Notes: a model not told the origin generated them from the letters alone. DNA of 64,000 bases from Sarocladium kiliense (GCA_030734395.1 JAUZTG010000051.1:310001-374000); one strand, 5' to 3'. Shown: positions 31,982 through 44,452, counted from the stretch's first letter. Program-made: numbers and translations.

Positions 31982-34900
31982 GATCTATAAGAAACCCGTT
32001 AGTGAACTTGTATATTACGATAAAAAAAGCTTGTCATAGCGCCGTATCCGAGTGATGGCCATCATCTTGGGGCAATGAACTCTGTGTGGCGTTGGTTGGT
32101 CTCATGAATGGAGTGAGCGTGGCGGGCGCGCAAACATGAGGGGCGAGAAGCACCACTCGATGCAGCGCCTTTGCGACCAGCAATTGACAAGACATCGTGG
32201 GACTCGATGGCAGCAATCATTGCGAATGGCATCGTGATGATGGACCTCATGAGCCGCGGGAGCGACATGAGGGAGATGCGACATGAAGCGAAAGTCGAGG
32301 ATACTTACGGGCGATGTATCTACTGGGTCACTCCCAGCAGCTGGTGTATGGACGTGGGAAGGTAGAAGAACCTGAGGAGGACAGCACAGGGTGCGTACTT
32401 TTCTGGTCTCCAGCAAGCGGGTCTGTCCGTCGCCTTGTGCGGCGCGTCTGATCCTCGGTCGCGACAAGCGAAGGCCCCACAATAGCAGGGCAGGGTGCGC
32501 ACTGAGCAGCTTGGTGCTGGTGACGTTTGCTGTTCGCGGATCCCAGTTCTAGCGTAAGGTGGGTGGTGGTATGTGAGCGCAAGTGATAGGGATTTGGATG
32601 TGAGACGCTGCCTCGGTCGAGCTGGACACGATTCAAAGTATGATTGGGCCGGTAGGTTGAGGGTTTGGCGGCCGAGAGGTTGCAGAAATGCGCGTGCTCA
32701 AAACAAACTGAAGGCGTCAAATGATGTGATGATGGTGATAGCTGGTAGTGGTGGTAATGATGCCTCTGGGTAGCTGTGCAGATGATTCGATCACCAATAT
32801 TGCTGCTCAGCGTGAAATCAAAGCCAACGATTGAATGATGATGATATGTTTTGATGAAACGTTTCGTGCCAATGATTTGTTTCCCGTTTGCGCGCCTTGG
32901 GGTGGCAGCTTGTCCGTCCGTCAGCTCCAGGGTTTCGCGCTGGCGAGAGCAAGTGGCGACTGCTGCAGGTGCTGCGTTGCTACAGTGCCGTCTGCTGCTC
33001 TTGGTGATCCACAGCGCAGTATGGAACAGCAGCCAGGCGGAAGCTGTCTTGGAGATGATACTGGGGCGATTGACGATGAAGCCGTCGCGAGTGTAATGGA
33101 TCCGCGTCTTCGATGATGATGGCCGTCTGTCTGGTGGACCCGGCAACTTGGAGTGCGATGTACTGGGTACCGTGAGAGGTGCGGTGCAAGGCGAGGTTAC
33201 GACAGTCCCCGCGAGAAAAGTACCTCAGGCAGATGTAACTCAATGGACGGGGGCAGGGTGGGAGGAGCTTGGGACACACGGAAGCACAGGTATTTCGCCG
33301 CCTTCGTCTGGTCCCAGCCACCTCTCTGTTCGTGCTGAATGCGGGCAAAGTGTGGCTGATGGTCCGTGCTGGGAAGTCTCCAGCCACGTTCACTGTTCCC
33401 ACCGTGACCATGCTGAAAAGTACCGGTACTTTGCATACCGCTAGGCTCATATGTCCTACCCTGCACGGCGGCGGTTCACAACCATCAGAATTCATCATGG
33501 TTTCACTTCTGCGCCAGGGTATCTGATGACCTTAAATATATTGATGTTTACTATGGCTCCATGATATTTTGTGTGTTTCTAAACCTTGTTAATCGCTTCT
33601 GGCTTAATATGTCAGGTCTGTCGCGAATCTAGTACGGTATCTGATCGACTTCGCCAGGGTACCTCCAAGTGATTCACACCACAACCATGATTTAGACGCG
33701 CCACACCTATCCGGACATAATTGTATTAATATACTCGAATATGTCCAGTATTCCTGATGAGGCATACCTAAGTCTTTCACAAGGAATTTCTAGAGATGGA
33801 TTTATGCAGTAGAACGGACAGGCTCTGTATAAGAAGGTAACCGTCGACAACTGAGTCCCACGTGACATGCTTACAGCAACACGACGCCCTCGAAGCATGG
33901 AGGGTACCTTACCTTAGGTAAGGTACGGCGGGTATGGCCGCATCAACCTGCAGGTCAATTAGAAGTACTAAGCTTATATGAGACTCTGGGCTCGAAACGG
34001 GGGATCCGACGTTTCCGCGCATCATCAGGTTTTCCTTTGCGCCCGCGGTGGGAGGCATGGGTCGTCTGGCTTGTGGGTGAGCATGTTGCAAACAAGGCTG
34101 TTCTCCAAACAAAAGAAAGTAAATAATAAGGGATGGCGGACCCCAACATCGGATCAGTTGGTTGCCGATCAAGCTGCGGCAGTGCCCCAGTTCACCGGAG
34201 CATATTTCTGGAGCTGAAACTGGCAACTTGAACATCCGTGTCGGAGGATGTTTGAGACTCGGGAACGTCAGCCCCGCCCTTCACCGTTGAATCGCCCGCC
34301 GCTCAACCCTCGAAAACCCCACAAGCTGTAAACAAGACGAAGCTTGGCTCCTAATGCGTTCGTGAGCATCTCGGTCATGTGCCTGCTGTGCATGAGGAGA
34401 GATCCACAAGTTGACACAGGTTGAGGCCACTGGCAGGCTCGGTGTGGCAAATCATGTTGGAGGACTAGCGGTAACGAAACATTCCACTTTGTTGTGAAGA
34501 TGGCAAGAATGTCTTCTGCTAGGAGATCAGCTGAGTGAAAGATGAGATTCTTTCGTTTAGGGACACACCTTGGGTTGAGGATAAGAGGTCAAGGTGCGAG
34601 TATGCCTGTATTGCGAGATCTGACACACACCGATTATCTGTCTGCAAACTTGCGTTCTAGCACCGATTATGGTAACTAGTCGCTCCAAGTAGAGTCTCCA
34701 AACTCTCGGAAACGTCACGATCCGCACAGATGTGTTAAATTTGGAAGGACCCGGGAACGGACAGCCTCGAGTCAGCTTGTTGAGGCATGGGATTCCATGT
34801 GAAGAGCCTGACAGCGAACCCGGGACATTATGTCTGTTGCTATCGCCACGTATCGTTCACGTTCCCCAGATAATGCTCCATGCGGGAAGCAGGTCGGTAC

Positions 34901-37054
34901 CGTAATGCGTTGGCTATAGTACAAGATCTGTTGCCCCGCGGGTGAGCTTCATACTGAGACGGCTTAATTGCTCTGGTACGATCGACGTGATGCCCGCGCA
35001 TCTCCCTATAGGAACCAATGTCCAAACGAACTTCGCATGGAAGCATGATCGTATGTTGCTTCTGCTACATGCTCTCGTCTTATCTCGACAATATGATCAA
35101 TATCGCTGGCCTTCTCGTACCACTCAAGGACTAGGGTTTGTGGTTGACCCTCTGGAACAAAACAACAGCGCGGGCGCAAACATCACGGGGCTTTTTAGTT
35201 GTGTGACAGAAGTGTTCACTTGAACTGTCAAAAGTGACCAAATTGATGGGCCCGGAATGCCAGTTCTGTTACCATTTAGCCCATAGACATCAACATGTCT
35301 AAACAGGATATTGAGTTAAGTTTGTGGCTGACCACTAACACGACATGAATCCGGCCCACCCCCAGTTGAGGTTGACACGGATCTGAAATTGGGCCAGTGC
35401 GTTAGCGAGTTTCAAGGATCGCGACCTGGACCTCGGATGAGCGTCACCGTAATGAGCCGCTGGCAGGTCAGTGGCATCGAGTTCGCCTCATCCGGGCCCG
35501 ACTGTAACCTTCAATGATGGCCATCTTCTTCCTTTCAAGTTTGAATACGAACTGTGACATAATTCAAGTACTGATCAGAGCCAACAATGCGATGGCATTG
35601 AGGCTCTGGACTAGCCCAAGTACGAGATGTTGCCGCTTGGGGGCCGTGGCAGGGGTTGCTTGACAGGGGTCACACCCACAAGAAACAGCCTCGAATGTTT
35701 CGATAGCGGCGCTTCCCCATGCACAGCGTTTGAAATGTGGTCGCGGTCCAGCGTGGCGACACCTATCGCTTCCCTGGACCGCCGTTTGTTATGACTACCT
35801 GCCTGACCCAATCGAAGCCTTGTTACAGGAACCGCCGAGGCCGAGGCTGCTGAACCTGAAGCGTACGATCGCCATAGTCGAGGGTCCTCGATAGTCAAAC
35901 ACGCATCTTGCTCGGTGGCAACCGTTCCCGCCCACAGCAACGACGCCTTGTCTCGTCTCCCAGCCGTCGTAGGCAGCGGGCACTTCAGACGATTCAGTAG
36001 ACTACGGTGGTTTCCAACAGGATTGAAACGATGCGCTTGTTTGGGTGGCTGAGGGTCGGCCTGGGCAAATCGCCAGCGAGGCCTGGGTCAAGGTTGGCCA
36101 TGTTTTGCAGACAGGCTCAGTAAGCAAGTTATGCTCATTTCTTGCTGCTGGATCTTGCTCATAAGGAAATCCGAAATGACTGACAATGGTCTCTGGCATC
36201 ATGTGCCAATTGTCGCGTGCAGTCACGGATGCCTTCACTGGGTACGACCTCTCCATTACTGCCGATGCAAGTCCTACTGATGGCCCCCGGCCACCCGCCA
36301 CCCCGGCAAGCCAAGGGTTTGACCTCCGGGACGCCGTCAGTTCCACCCTGCTCACGGTGAGGGAAGGGGGGCGTGTGCATTTCCATTTTTGGGAGTCTTC
36401 ACGAATAGGTGGCCTGGCTGGTGTCGGCAGGGACCAAAACGTCATGCCTGGCAGAGGGTCTGTTACACACCGCCGTCGAGACTGTGCTGTAACATGGACC
36501 AGGACTAACAGATGACAGGGATATGGGGAAACTTCAAACCCATGCTATGCTGGCAGACGTTCTTTCTTTTGACAAACGGTTCGTAGGGCAGAGTGCTTAT
36601 TATAACCTTGGGCCCCGGACGTGGCTCTTGTCTTTGCTTCCTCTTCTTTCTGCTAGTCCTCAGTTCTATTCCAACACAATCGTATTCTCGTGAGACAGAT
36701 CGCAGTTGCGGCTTCTCTTTTTCTTCTTTTCTTTTTTCTATCTTTCGTTTCTTCACAGCTGGTCTTGACTTTCCTTTACAACCCAACTGGCTTGGCTGTT
36801 AACACTCCTTTTTAATCATCACGACGATAACAATAACAACAACTGCAACACTTGCACCTTCTATTCAACCTCTACTTCTTCAAGCTTCTTTTTTATTATA
36901 TTTCTTGCCGTACAAGATTTAGTTCTTCTACTTTTTACTTTCTTCTACTCCTGTTCATTCGACTACCACGAGGCCTGGACTGCCCTATATCGGACATCAA
37001 TCAGCATTCAAAGACACCACATCAAGTCATCACTTCTCCTACAACTTCACGAAA
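31982..37054. other. 5-kb gene-poor interval between two divergent Myb-like genes
   Basis: No supported coding gene or tRNA was found on either strand. The longest frames (32328-33146 minus, 32980-33498 minus, 36002-36445 minus) are low-complexity or motif-free. 33530-33900 is AT-rich, a near-perfect palindrome lies at 33904-33926, and 36590-37050 is strongly pyrimidine-rich, as in a long 5' leader. It presumably holds the upstream control regions and leaders of both flanking regulators; a non-coding RNA cannot be excluded. Confidence 0.5.
33904..33926. repeat. 23-bp near-perfect palindrome
   Basis: Arms of 11 bp (GTACCTTACCT and its complement) flank a single central base. Composed of the CCTTA/TAAGG word, it may be a protein-binding site or a remnant of a short dispersed repeat. 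Confidence 0.6.
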
Positions 37055-38061
37055 ATGTCACCCATTCGACCCAGTCCTTTCCCCGGCATGTACACGCCCA
37101 CTGCCGATATCGTCGATCGCCATGAGTATGGCGTCACGAAGACCCGAAAGCCCGCCTCCACCGGCGGCGGCCGTGCCTGGAGCGAGGAGGAGGTATGCCA
37201 TCCCTTTGTCTTTGCATCTACTACTTGTAAGAATAATACTAACATCTATAGGAATCCTATCTTCTCCAGACTCGAATGCAGAAGATGCCCTACAAGCACA
37301 TCGCTGCCCACCTGCGAAAGACCGAGCTTGCCTGTCGCCTTCACTTCCACCAACTGTCCCATGGAAGCGGACGCCGCAAGCGAACCGCCTCTTGCTCCTC
37401 AGGAGGCTCCTCAGAGCACTCTCCTGTCATGTCAATGGCTCCAATGGACCGATCTCGCGAGCACCAAGCTCGTTCGCTCTCGCCTCCTGGTACATCATCG
37501 GGATACGTCCATGTCTCCGGCAACGTCCAGTTGCCAAGCATCATGGGCGCCAACACTCCACCCCGGCTCCCTGCCATTCTTCCCAAGCCGATGGCGATGA
37601 CGATGGCATCGAGCCATACTCACAATGGTCAGATGATGCATGCTCCTGAGATGCAGCACGGCGGTCAGCACGGCGGGCTCCAACCGTCCGCCATGAACCG
37701 AACCCAGTCACTACCGCCGGGCCCGGCTCTGCGCCTTGACTGCAACACCTCACCCAACATGCAGTCCGCACACAACCACGCTGCTACGCACGTGGACCTG
37801 ACCAGGCTTCACTCGGTGTATGCCGCCCACCGCAACACATTCTGGTCCGTGGTGGCCAAAGATTATGGCCACAACGCTTCACCTGCCACCCTTGAGCAGG
37901 CATGGAAGACGGGCATGTGCTGCCCTCAGTCTCGCGCTGGCAGTCCCATAACTCCCGGAGCGAGCCCAGATAGCGACGAGAAGAACGCATACAGCCGCAT
38001 TCAAGACAAGACGAGAATATCATCCATTTTGAGTATGGATGTCGAGCCAAGGGCTGCCTAG
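37055..38061 (+). CDS. Fungal Myb-like regulator
   Basis: Exons 37055..37192 and 37252..38061 (59-nt intron, GTATGC..TATAG) give 315 residues. Residues ~40-75 form a single short Myb/SANT-like module: G-R-A-W-S-E-E-E, then E-S-Y-L-L-Q-T-R-M-Q-K-M-P-Y-K-H-I-A-A-H-L-R-K-T-E-L-A-C-R-L-H-F-H-Q. The middle is Ser/Pro/His-rich and probably disordered. The C-terminus has a second conserved-looking block (H-R-N-T-F-W-S-V-V-A-K-D-Y-G...L-E-Q-A-W) and ends D-K-T-R-I-S-S-I-L-S-M-D. A nuclear regulator is likely, with unknown targets. The preceding 450 nt is a pyrimidine-rich leader, suggesting strong or translationally controlled expression. Confidence 0.8.
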
Positions 38062-38610
38062 TTTGTTAGGACCCGCTTGGACTTTTCAACAACACAGTTT
38101 TCTTCTAACGGCCGGGGACTGGATATTGCTGGGATGGGAGCACGGCGTTGGGGCTTGTTGTGTTTAGCATGGGATATGCGGGTGCGTATGGGATGAACTT
38201 TTGACGAATGTTTTGCAAAGCGTTGTTCTGGAAGCGCTTGATGTTTTGGTTAGGAAGTGTGTCGAAGCTTGACTGATTGTTTCAAGGAATGAAACACGGG
38301 AGGAGAAGATCTAGATAGTAGAAAGAGGACAATTGGAAACAGTGCGAGTACACTTGTACCGCACCCGAAGAAATGAAGCATATTGGCAGGGATATCTGCC
38401 TCCTGCGCTGTGAATGAAGATGGAAAACCAAGCTTTTGACCTGAAATGAAGAATAGAGGCCACTTGACGATCATCCTGTGACAAGACACATGACAGGTCA
38501 ACTTGCCATGCGTTCATAAGCTGTAAATTCACCTCTGAGCATCACAGTGGGGCACCAAGGGCGCGAGCCAATCGGCTGCGACCGTCCTTGCCCTCGCTTG
38601 TGGTTCTACA
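38062..38610. other. Intergenic, no gene seen
   Basis: 3' flank of the Myb-like gene and upstream region of the tRNA. Nothing else recognised. Confidence 0.5.
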
Positions 38611-38703
38611 CCCCTTGTCGTCTAGTTGGTTTATGGCGTCAGACTGTAATCGTTGGTACAATTTCATATCTGAATGTCGGCGGTTCGAATCCGCCCGAGG
38701 GGA
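38611..38703 (+). tRNA. tRNA-Tyr (anticodon GTA) with 18-nt intron
   Basis: The seven-pair acceptor stem (CCCCTTG with CGAGGGG, one G-T pair) closes on a discriminator A. The D-loop contains GTTGG, the T-arm is GGCGGTTCGAATCCGCC, and the anticodon stem TCAGA/TCTGA encloses a loop with GTA at 38646-38648. The 18-nt intron (38650-38667) sits one base after the anticodon, the canonical place in fungal tRNA-Tyr genes. Confidence 0.93.
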
Positions 38704-38726
38704 GAATCCTCCAAGGGGACCACATC

Positions 38727-38743
38727 TTTTTTTTTTTTTTTTT
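38727..38743 (+). terminator. RNA polymerase III terminator, T17 run
   Basis: Seventeen consecutive T start 24 nt after the tRNA-Tyr 3' end on the coding strand. Four or more would already suffice for Pol III release. Confidence 0.75.
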
Positions 38744-39437
38744 CCTTTGGCGCTGTTCTTTGCCTTCTTTCTTATTGTCTTTCTTGAGCTGGAGGGGAAG
38801 CTCAGCTTGTCAATACCATTACTTCTATTTGCCATCTTTTTCGGTCCCGAGCAATGACGAACAGTGTCCACACGATTCGTCCGAACGGACTGCTGGCTCG
38901 GTGTCGTGTAATCCACGGCCGATGATAGGCCGAGCGCTTATAGGCGGCATGTGCCGTGTTTGCATGCAAATGCAGTCACGTATCAACGGCATGTACATCC
39001 AGAGTCGTCTGCTCTTCGTCTGCTTCATTATCTTCTCTTGATTGACTGCTCTGAGAGCCTCCTTTCGAGAAATGGAACTGACTGCCTTATTTTCCCCGGA
39101 TCGTAGCCATTTCCGTCGGACGCCGTGCGCCATGGGGTTGTGGGGTACAGCACCGGCACCGGCTCTAGTGTGAGGGGGACTCTCGTCACCTTAGTACTTC
39201 TTGTCCAACCCCGTCTCTGACATCTCATGCTTTCTCTCTCTCAAAAGACCTGATCCATTCCATCTCTTGCAATAACTCCGTCGAATCAGAACCTCAGTTG
39301 GTGAATTGCTATACTCGAATTAGCAGCTGTAAGTGAACATACCACTGGATCACAACCTATTGAATCCAGCACGAGCTGCTGCGATCATGCGGTGGTCCAG
39401 TAAGTACACAGGGCTGACTGAAGCCAGACTCTTGATC
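38744..39437. other. Intergenic, dehydratase promoter
   Basis: No gene seen. A good donor-like GTAAGTAC at 39400 suggests an untranslated first exon or an alternative start for the following gene. Confidence 0.4.
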
Positions 39438-41450
39438 ATGTCTGATGAGAAACCCGTCCCGGTCCACGACCCCAAGTCGTCGTCAGACTACATCCAGTTC
39501 ACCTGTCTTCCTCCGGGCGGCCCCCTGAACCGGTGGTCGACAGTCGTCACTCGTGAACATGACTTTCCTGGTGCTCAGGTGAGTTTCATTGAGATGCTGG
39601 ACACGATGTGTATGCTGAAGGAATACAGGCCATGCTCTACGCGGCTGGTGTGCCGGATAAGGAGACGATGAAGAACGCACCACAAGTCGGCATCTCATCC
39701 GTATGGTGGGAGGGAAACCCATGCAAGTATGTCTCCCCAGGAACTAAGAGTCAATGGCTATGATGCTAATTAAAGTTTCAGCACCCATCGTGAGTCCCGC
39801 CTCCCTTTATCCTCGCTCATCTCTCACAAGTGCAGTTCTTGAGTTTGGCCAGATCATCAAAAAGTCGGTGGAAAAGGAGGGTATGCTCGGCTGGCAATAC
39901 AGCCCCATTGGTGTATCAGACGCCATCACCATGGGTAGCGAAGGTTGGTTTCTCATCTTCTCTCTCCTCTAGACTATGTTGCTGATAGCTCAGGCATGCG
40001 TTTCTCACTACAAAGCCGCGAGCTGATCGCCGACTCCATCGAAACCGTCACCTGCGCCCAACGTCACGATGCCAACATCTCTATCCCTGGCTGTGACAAG
40101 AACATGCCCGGTGTCATCATGGCCGCAGCTCGTCACAATAGACCCTTCATTATGGTCTATGGAGGTACCATTGGTAAGGGTCATTCCAAACTTCTCGAAA
40201 AGGACATCAACATCGCGACTTGTTACGAGGCTCAAGGCGCTTTCGAGTATGGCCGTCTCCACGCAAAGACCGATCCTGGTGCTCCAGGTAGGAGCAGCGT
40301 AGACGTTCTCGATGATATTGAGAGACACTCATGCCCTGGTGCTGGTGCATGCGGTGGCATGTTCACCGCCAATACCATGTCGACGGCCATTGAGGCTATG
40401 GGATTGACACTTCCTGGGTCATCGTCATATCCTGCCCTGTCTCCTGAGAAGCGACGAGAGTGCGAAAGAGTTGGCCAAGTCATCAAGACCACCATGGCCA
40501 AGGACATTCGCCCTCGTGACCTTCTCACACGTGCGGCTTTCGAGAACGCCCTCGTCCTTACCATGATCCTCGGTGGTTCCACCAACGGTGTGCTTCACTT
40601 CCTTGCCATGGCCAACACGGCTGGTGTAGAACTCACCCTCGACGATGTTGCCCGTGCTAGTGATCGTACACCTTTCCTCGCTGACCTGGCACCAAGTGGG
40701 AAGCATCTCATGGAAGATCTCTACAAGGTCGGCGGCACGCCTTCCGTGCTCAAGATGCTTGTTGCAAAGGGCCTCATCAATGGCGACATTATGACTGTCA
40801 CTGGCAAGACACTCGGAGAAAATATCGCCGACTGGCCATCTCTGGACCCTGGGCAGCAGATTATCCGACCCCTTGAGAATCCTGTCAAGAGCAGTGGACA
40901 CATTCGCATTCTCAGAGGTAACTTCGCTCCCGGCGGTGCCGTCGCCAAGATCACAGGCAAGGAGGGTCTCTCCTTCACGGGCAAAGCACGTACCTTCTAC
41001 AAGGAGGCTGAGCTGGATCGGGCGCTACATAATGGAGAGATCAAGCGCTCTGATGGGAATCTTGTCCTGATCGTACGGTACGAAGGGCCAAAGGGTGGAC
41101 CGGGCATGCCAGAGCAGCTGAGAGCCTCAGCAGCAATCATGGGTGCCGGACTCACCAACGTCGCGCTTGTAACGGATGGCCGATACAGCGGCGCATCTCA
41201 CGGCTTCATCGTTGGACATGTTGTTCCAGAAGCGGCTGTTGGTGGTCCAATTGCTCTCGTGAAGGACGGTGACTCGATCACCATCAGTGCAGAGACTAAC
41301 ACTATCGTCATGGATGTGGATGAGGAGGAGATGGAAAAGAGAAGGCGGGAGTGGAAAGCGCCTGAGATGAAGATCAAGCGAGGTGTGCTGGCGAAGTACG
41401 CCAAGTTGGTTGGTGATGCCAGTCATGGCGCTGTTACAGACGGACTGTAA
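39438..41450 (+). CDS. Dihydroxy-acid dehydratase (ILVD/EDD family)
   Basis: Exons 39438..39578, 39629..39726, 39782..39789 (an 8-nt microexon), 39836..39943 and 39994..41450 close in phase and give 603 residues. The Fe-S ligands of the family are present: Cys79 in E-G-N-P-C-N-T-H, Cys152 in I-P-G-C-D-K-N-M-P-G, and the Cys of A-C-G-G-M-F-T-A-N. The C-terminal G-R-Y-S-G-A-S-H-G substrate motif is intact. The enzyme dehydrates 2,3-dihydroxy acids to 2-keto acids, the third step of valine/isoleucine synthesis, normally in mitochondria. The chosen start (M-S-D-E-K-P-V-P-V) gives no mitochondrial presequence, so it may be a cytosolic paralogue. A longer N-terminus from ATG 39387 is possible. Confidence 0.93.
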
Positions 41451-41831
41451 GACGATAGCTGACTATCCTTTGCATCAAATTACAAACAACGGAACAATAG
41501 AAGTGAACCCATGCATATCAGCCCTTATCACAGCAAGCCGTGTCCTTCCACAATGACACGTGGAGCAAAAATATCAAGTCAAAGGGAACAAATAGTGACA
41601 AGAAGGGTATCCTCTGTATTGCTGTTCAAGGACAGGCACACTTCAATCTCAAAACTATGGAATGTTGTTCAAACACGATGGTCGAGTGCAAGACACAACT
41701 CGCTCGATAATGCAGACATGTACAGACCCCCTCCCCAATACTCAGCTCCATGACACATTTCCCCACGATACCCTGCCTGTCTCGCCTGCTGGCAGTCCAC
41801 ACATGGTTTCTCGGTGGCTCGAGGGTACGCT
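41451..41831. other. Intergenic, convergent 3' ends
   Basis: Between the dehydratase and MVP1 genes. No gene seen. Confidence 0.5.
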
Positions 41832-44452
41832 CTAATCACCCAGTGGCATGCCCTCAAGCTCATCAAGGAGACGGCGCCAGTTGTCCGCCAACATCTCGGC
41901 GTATTTGACCCGTTCGCCTGCCCAGTCCTGGTTCCAGCGGCTGATGTGATACTGTGTTGACTGGAAGGTGATGAGCTCGTCACGGATGCACTCCTTCACA
42001 AAGATGGATCTATTGTGTTGCTGAACGATCGATTCCTTGTCCTGTGGTGCGATGTCAGCAGATCCGACTCCACTCGAGTGCTCATGTCTATGACGAACTG
42101 ACCTTGATGATGGACTCAGCAACTTTCTCAATCTCTCCCGCCTTGACTGTACCCTCGGGTTTTGCTCTCAAACTAGCGAGCTTGGTCTCATTGGTTTGTA
42201 TCCTCCTCTCGAGATATGGGATATTGTCCTTGTCGAGTCTCTCCCTCCTCTCAAACATCTCGCGCACGCTGACCAGGGCGTCGCGTTGCCGTTTGAGGTC
42301 CTCCAAGACACCCTCGTCCCAACCACGACTTTCGTCTTCCAAGAGGCTCTGCGCTGTCTTGAGATGCTTGCTCATAGCAGTAAGACCGTCGTTTAGTAAC
42401 GGTATCTCATTCGTATCGGTTGCATAGGTATCAGCAGAGGTCTCAGTGAGGGAGATGAGGGACTGTGCAATTCTGGCATGGTCCGCGGCAACGCCTTCGG
42501 CACGCTTCACAAGCCTGTCCATAATGTTGCATGTATTAATGTAAAGTTCGGCTGAGCGACGAACTCCGGATCGTGTGCGGGAGAAAAGGTCTTCGAGGGT
42601 GGATGGGAGGGAGTCTTCGAGGCCTGGGGGAAGGGCCTTGTCTGTGAACTCGTCTTGGACGGAGATGGTCGATTGCTTGCGCCAAACCGCCAGCTCCTGG
42701 TGCTGACGTCAGTGATTAGAGTCGATCGAGTATGTACCAGTGAGAGTTTCTTACGGTGGGCACAGTCAAGAACATGATTACCAGCTGCTCCTGTCCCAAG
42801 ACCGGATGTCGAACGAGAGCGTTCAGGAAGCGAGCCAGACCACGCCTCCGCTTCTCGATGAATGATCCATCGTTCGATAAATGGTTGCCATTGACTGCCA
42901 TCCGTTTTGGCGGCAGCAGAGGAAGCATTCTGAACGGGAAGCGTTTCTGCAGACAGTCCAATAGCCACACGAAATCGCTGTATCGCCGAATGACCTTGCT
43001 GCCGCGGCGGTGACTGGCGACCTCGTAGTTGTGGTGTTGAAACATGAACACTCCCTCCTTTTCCGGCATGAGCATGACAAGAATGTTCTCCTCAACACTG
43101 CTGCCGGTCCGCGCGATGGGTCGGGATACGGGCACAGGGTTACCTGAGCCAGGCGCACGATGAGGCCCTCCAGCAGCACCGACACCTACGAAGGGACTAG
43201 CCACTGAGCTGTGTGCCTCATCACCGAATGCTGGACCAGCAGTGTTGCTGCCATCAAAGTAGCCCCAAGCCGCCGGGCCAGCAGGAGCAGCTCCCAGGGT
43301 CTTGCCAGGGCTGGGCTCCGTTTCGATAACGGCGGAGTACTGCTTGACGGGTGATGATGTGGTCAGAGCCGGCGGCGGCGATCCGCTGAAACCATCCCCG
43401 TTGTTCATAGAGGCCGCGCTGCCGTTCGATCGCGAGTGAGAGTGGTTGCGGTGGGCGCTGGGTGAGCCCCAGGGATCGTCCTCTGGGTTGTCCATGACTG
43501 GGCCGAAGGAGGAGGTTGAAGCTGCGATATTCTTGTTTGGGGTCTGTGGAGGTTTCGCGGCGAGCTCGTCCGCAGGAGGCAAGACGGGCTCAGCTGCAAG
43601 CCCAGAAAGCTTGGGCTTCGGTAGATCTGCGCAAAAGTTGGGAATAGGTCAGTCTGGGGGCATGATGCAAATGAGCGACGGGTTAGGTATCGCAGCTTGC
43701 CCCAAGCTCCTGCGTCTCCACCGAAATGACGGTGGCCCGCCTCGCTGATAACAAGGCCGGGGCGCGTGTTTGTAGTGTAGCAGCCAATCAGTTGCAGCAA
43801 CCCTGGTGCATCTTGGCGAGGCGGGATGCATTGAGATGTCGGCTGGAGCAGTAAATCGCTGCCAGAGCGCAGAAGTAAGGGATTGAGTCGGGGAGGAGAC
43901 TTGGTATGACAAAAAGTAGAGCGTCGACTTACTTTTCCGGCGCTCATCGACGCCATCCAAGCTAATGTATTCGCCTTCCTGCGCCAGCCCCACGAGCGCC
44001 AGCAGAACGTTGAATTCGCTGCGTCCTAAGGACAACTCGTGGCCTTTGCCACCGACGAGCGACTTAATGCGCGATTCCGCCTCAGCACCAATGCTGGCGC
44101 TTGAGAAGAGCTTCGCGACTCCCTTTGGCCCCACGCGACCGGTGTTGTCATCGAGACGGACGACTATATCAAAGGTATCGACGTAGCTCTCGGGTACGTC
44201 GGCCGCAGGGAGCAGGTTGCGAATCAGCTCGGCTCGGCTCTGCTGCTTGCGCGGAGTAGGCATATCCCATGGCGAGTCGCTACCATCGCCGCCTTCGTCG
44301 GCGAAGAGGCTGTTAGAAGAAGCTTTCTTGCTGTGATGTCGCGAGCTGGAGTTGTCGTCGTCGTCGTCGAAGAGGCCACCGGATCGGGAACGGTTCGGCG
44401 TGCTCGCAACAGCGGGCTCAGAATCCGGGGGCGTGCTTCCGAATAGAGACAT
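41832..44452 (-). CDS. mvp1: Sorting nexin MVP1 (PX-BAR)
   Basis: Exons 44452..43933, 43626..42755, 42702..42103 and 42041..41832 (first intron 306 nt, others 53 and 61 nt) encode 733 residues. The M-S-L-F-G-S start is typical of fungal Mvp1. An acidic Ser-rich N-terminus is followed by an EH-like helical segment (~75-170). A disordered linker precedes a PX domain at ~375-465, where R-R-Y-S-D-F-V-W-L, P-L-L-P-P-K and R-R-R-G-L-A-R-F-L-N form the PI3P pocket. A C-terminal BAR-like coiled coil completes the protein. Mvp1 (SNX8) binds endosomal PI3P and drives retrograde sorting from endosome to Golgi. An in-frame ATG 48 codons upstream is probably in the leader. Confidence 0.93.

Noticed and set aside
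32328..33498. Long overlapping minus-strand frames upstream of the polyQ Myb gene
   Set aside because: His/Ser/Thr-rich shadow translations without motifs; they lie in the presumed leader and promoter.
36002..36445. 147-codon frame on the minus strand
   Set aside because: No protein-like pattern, no start context and no exon partners.
43627..43932. Possible extra exon in the 306-nt first intron of MVP1
   Set aside because: Open frames there are antisense or out of phase, and splice signals support direct joining of the flanking exons.
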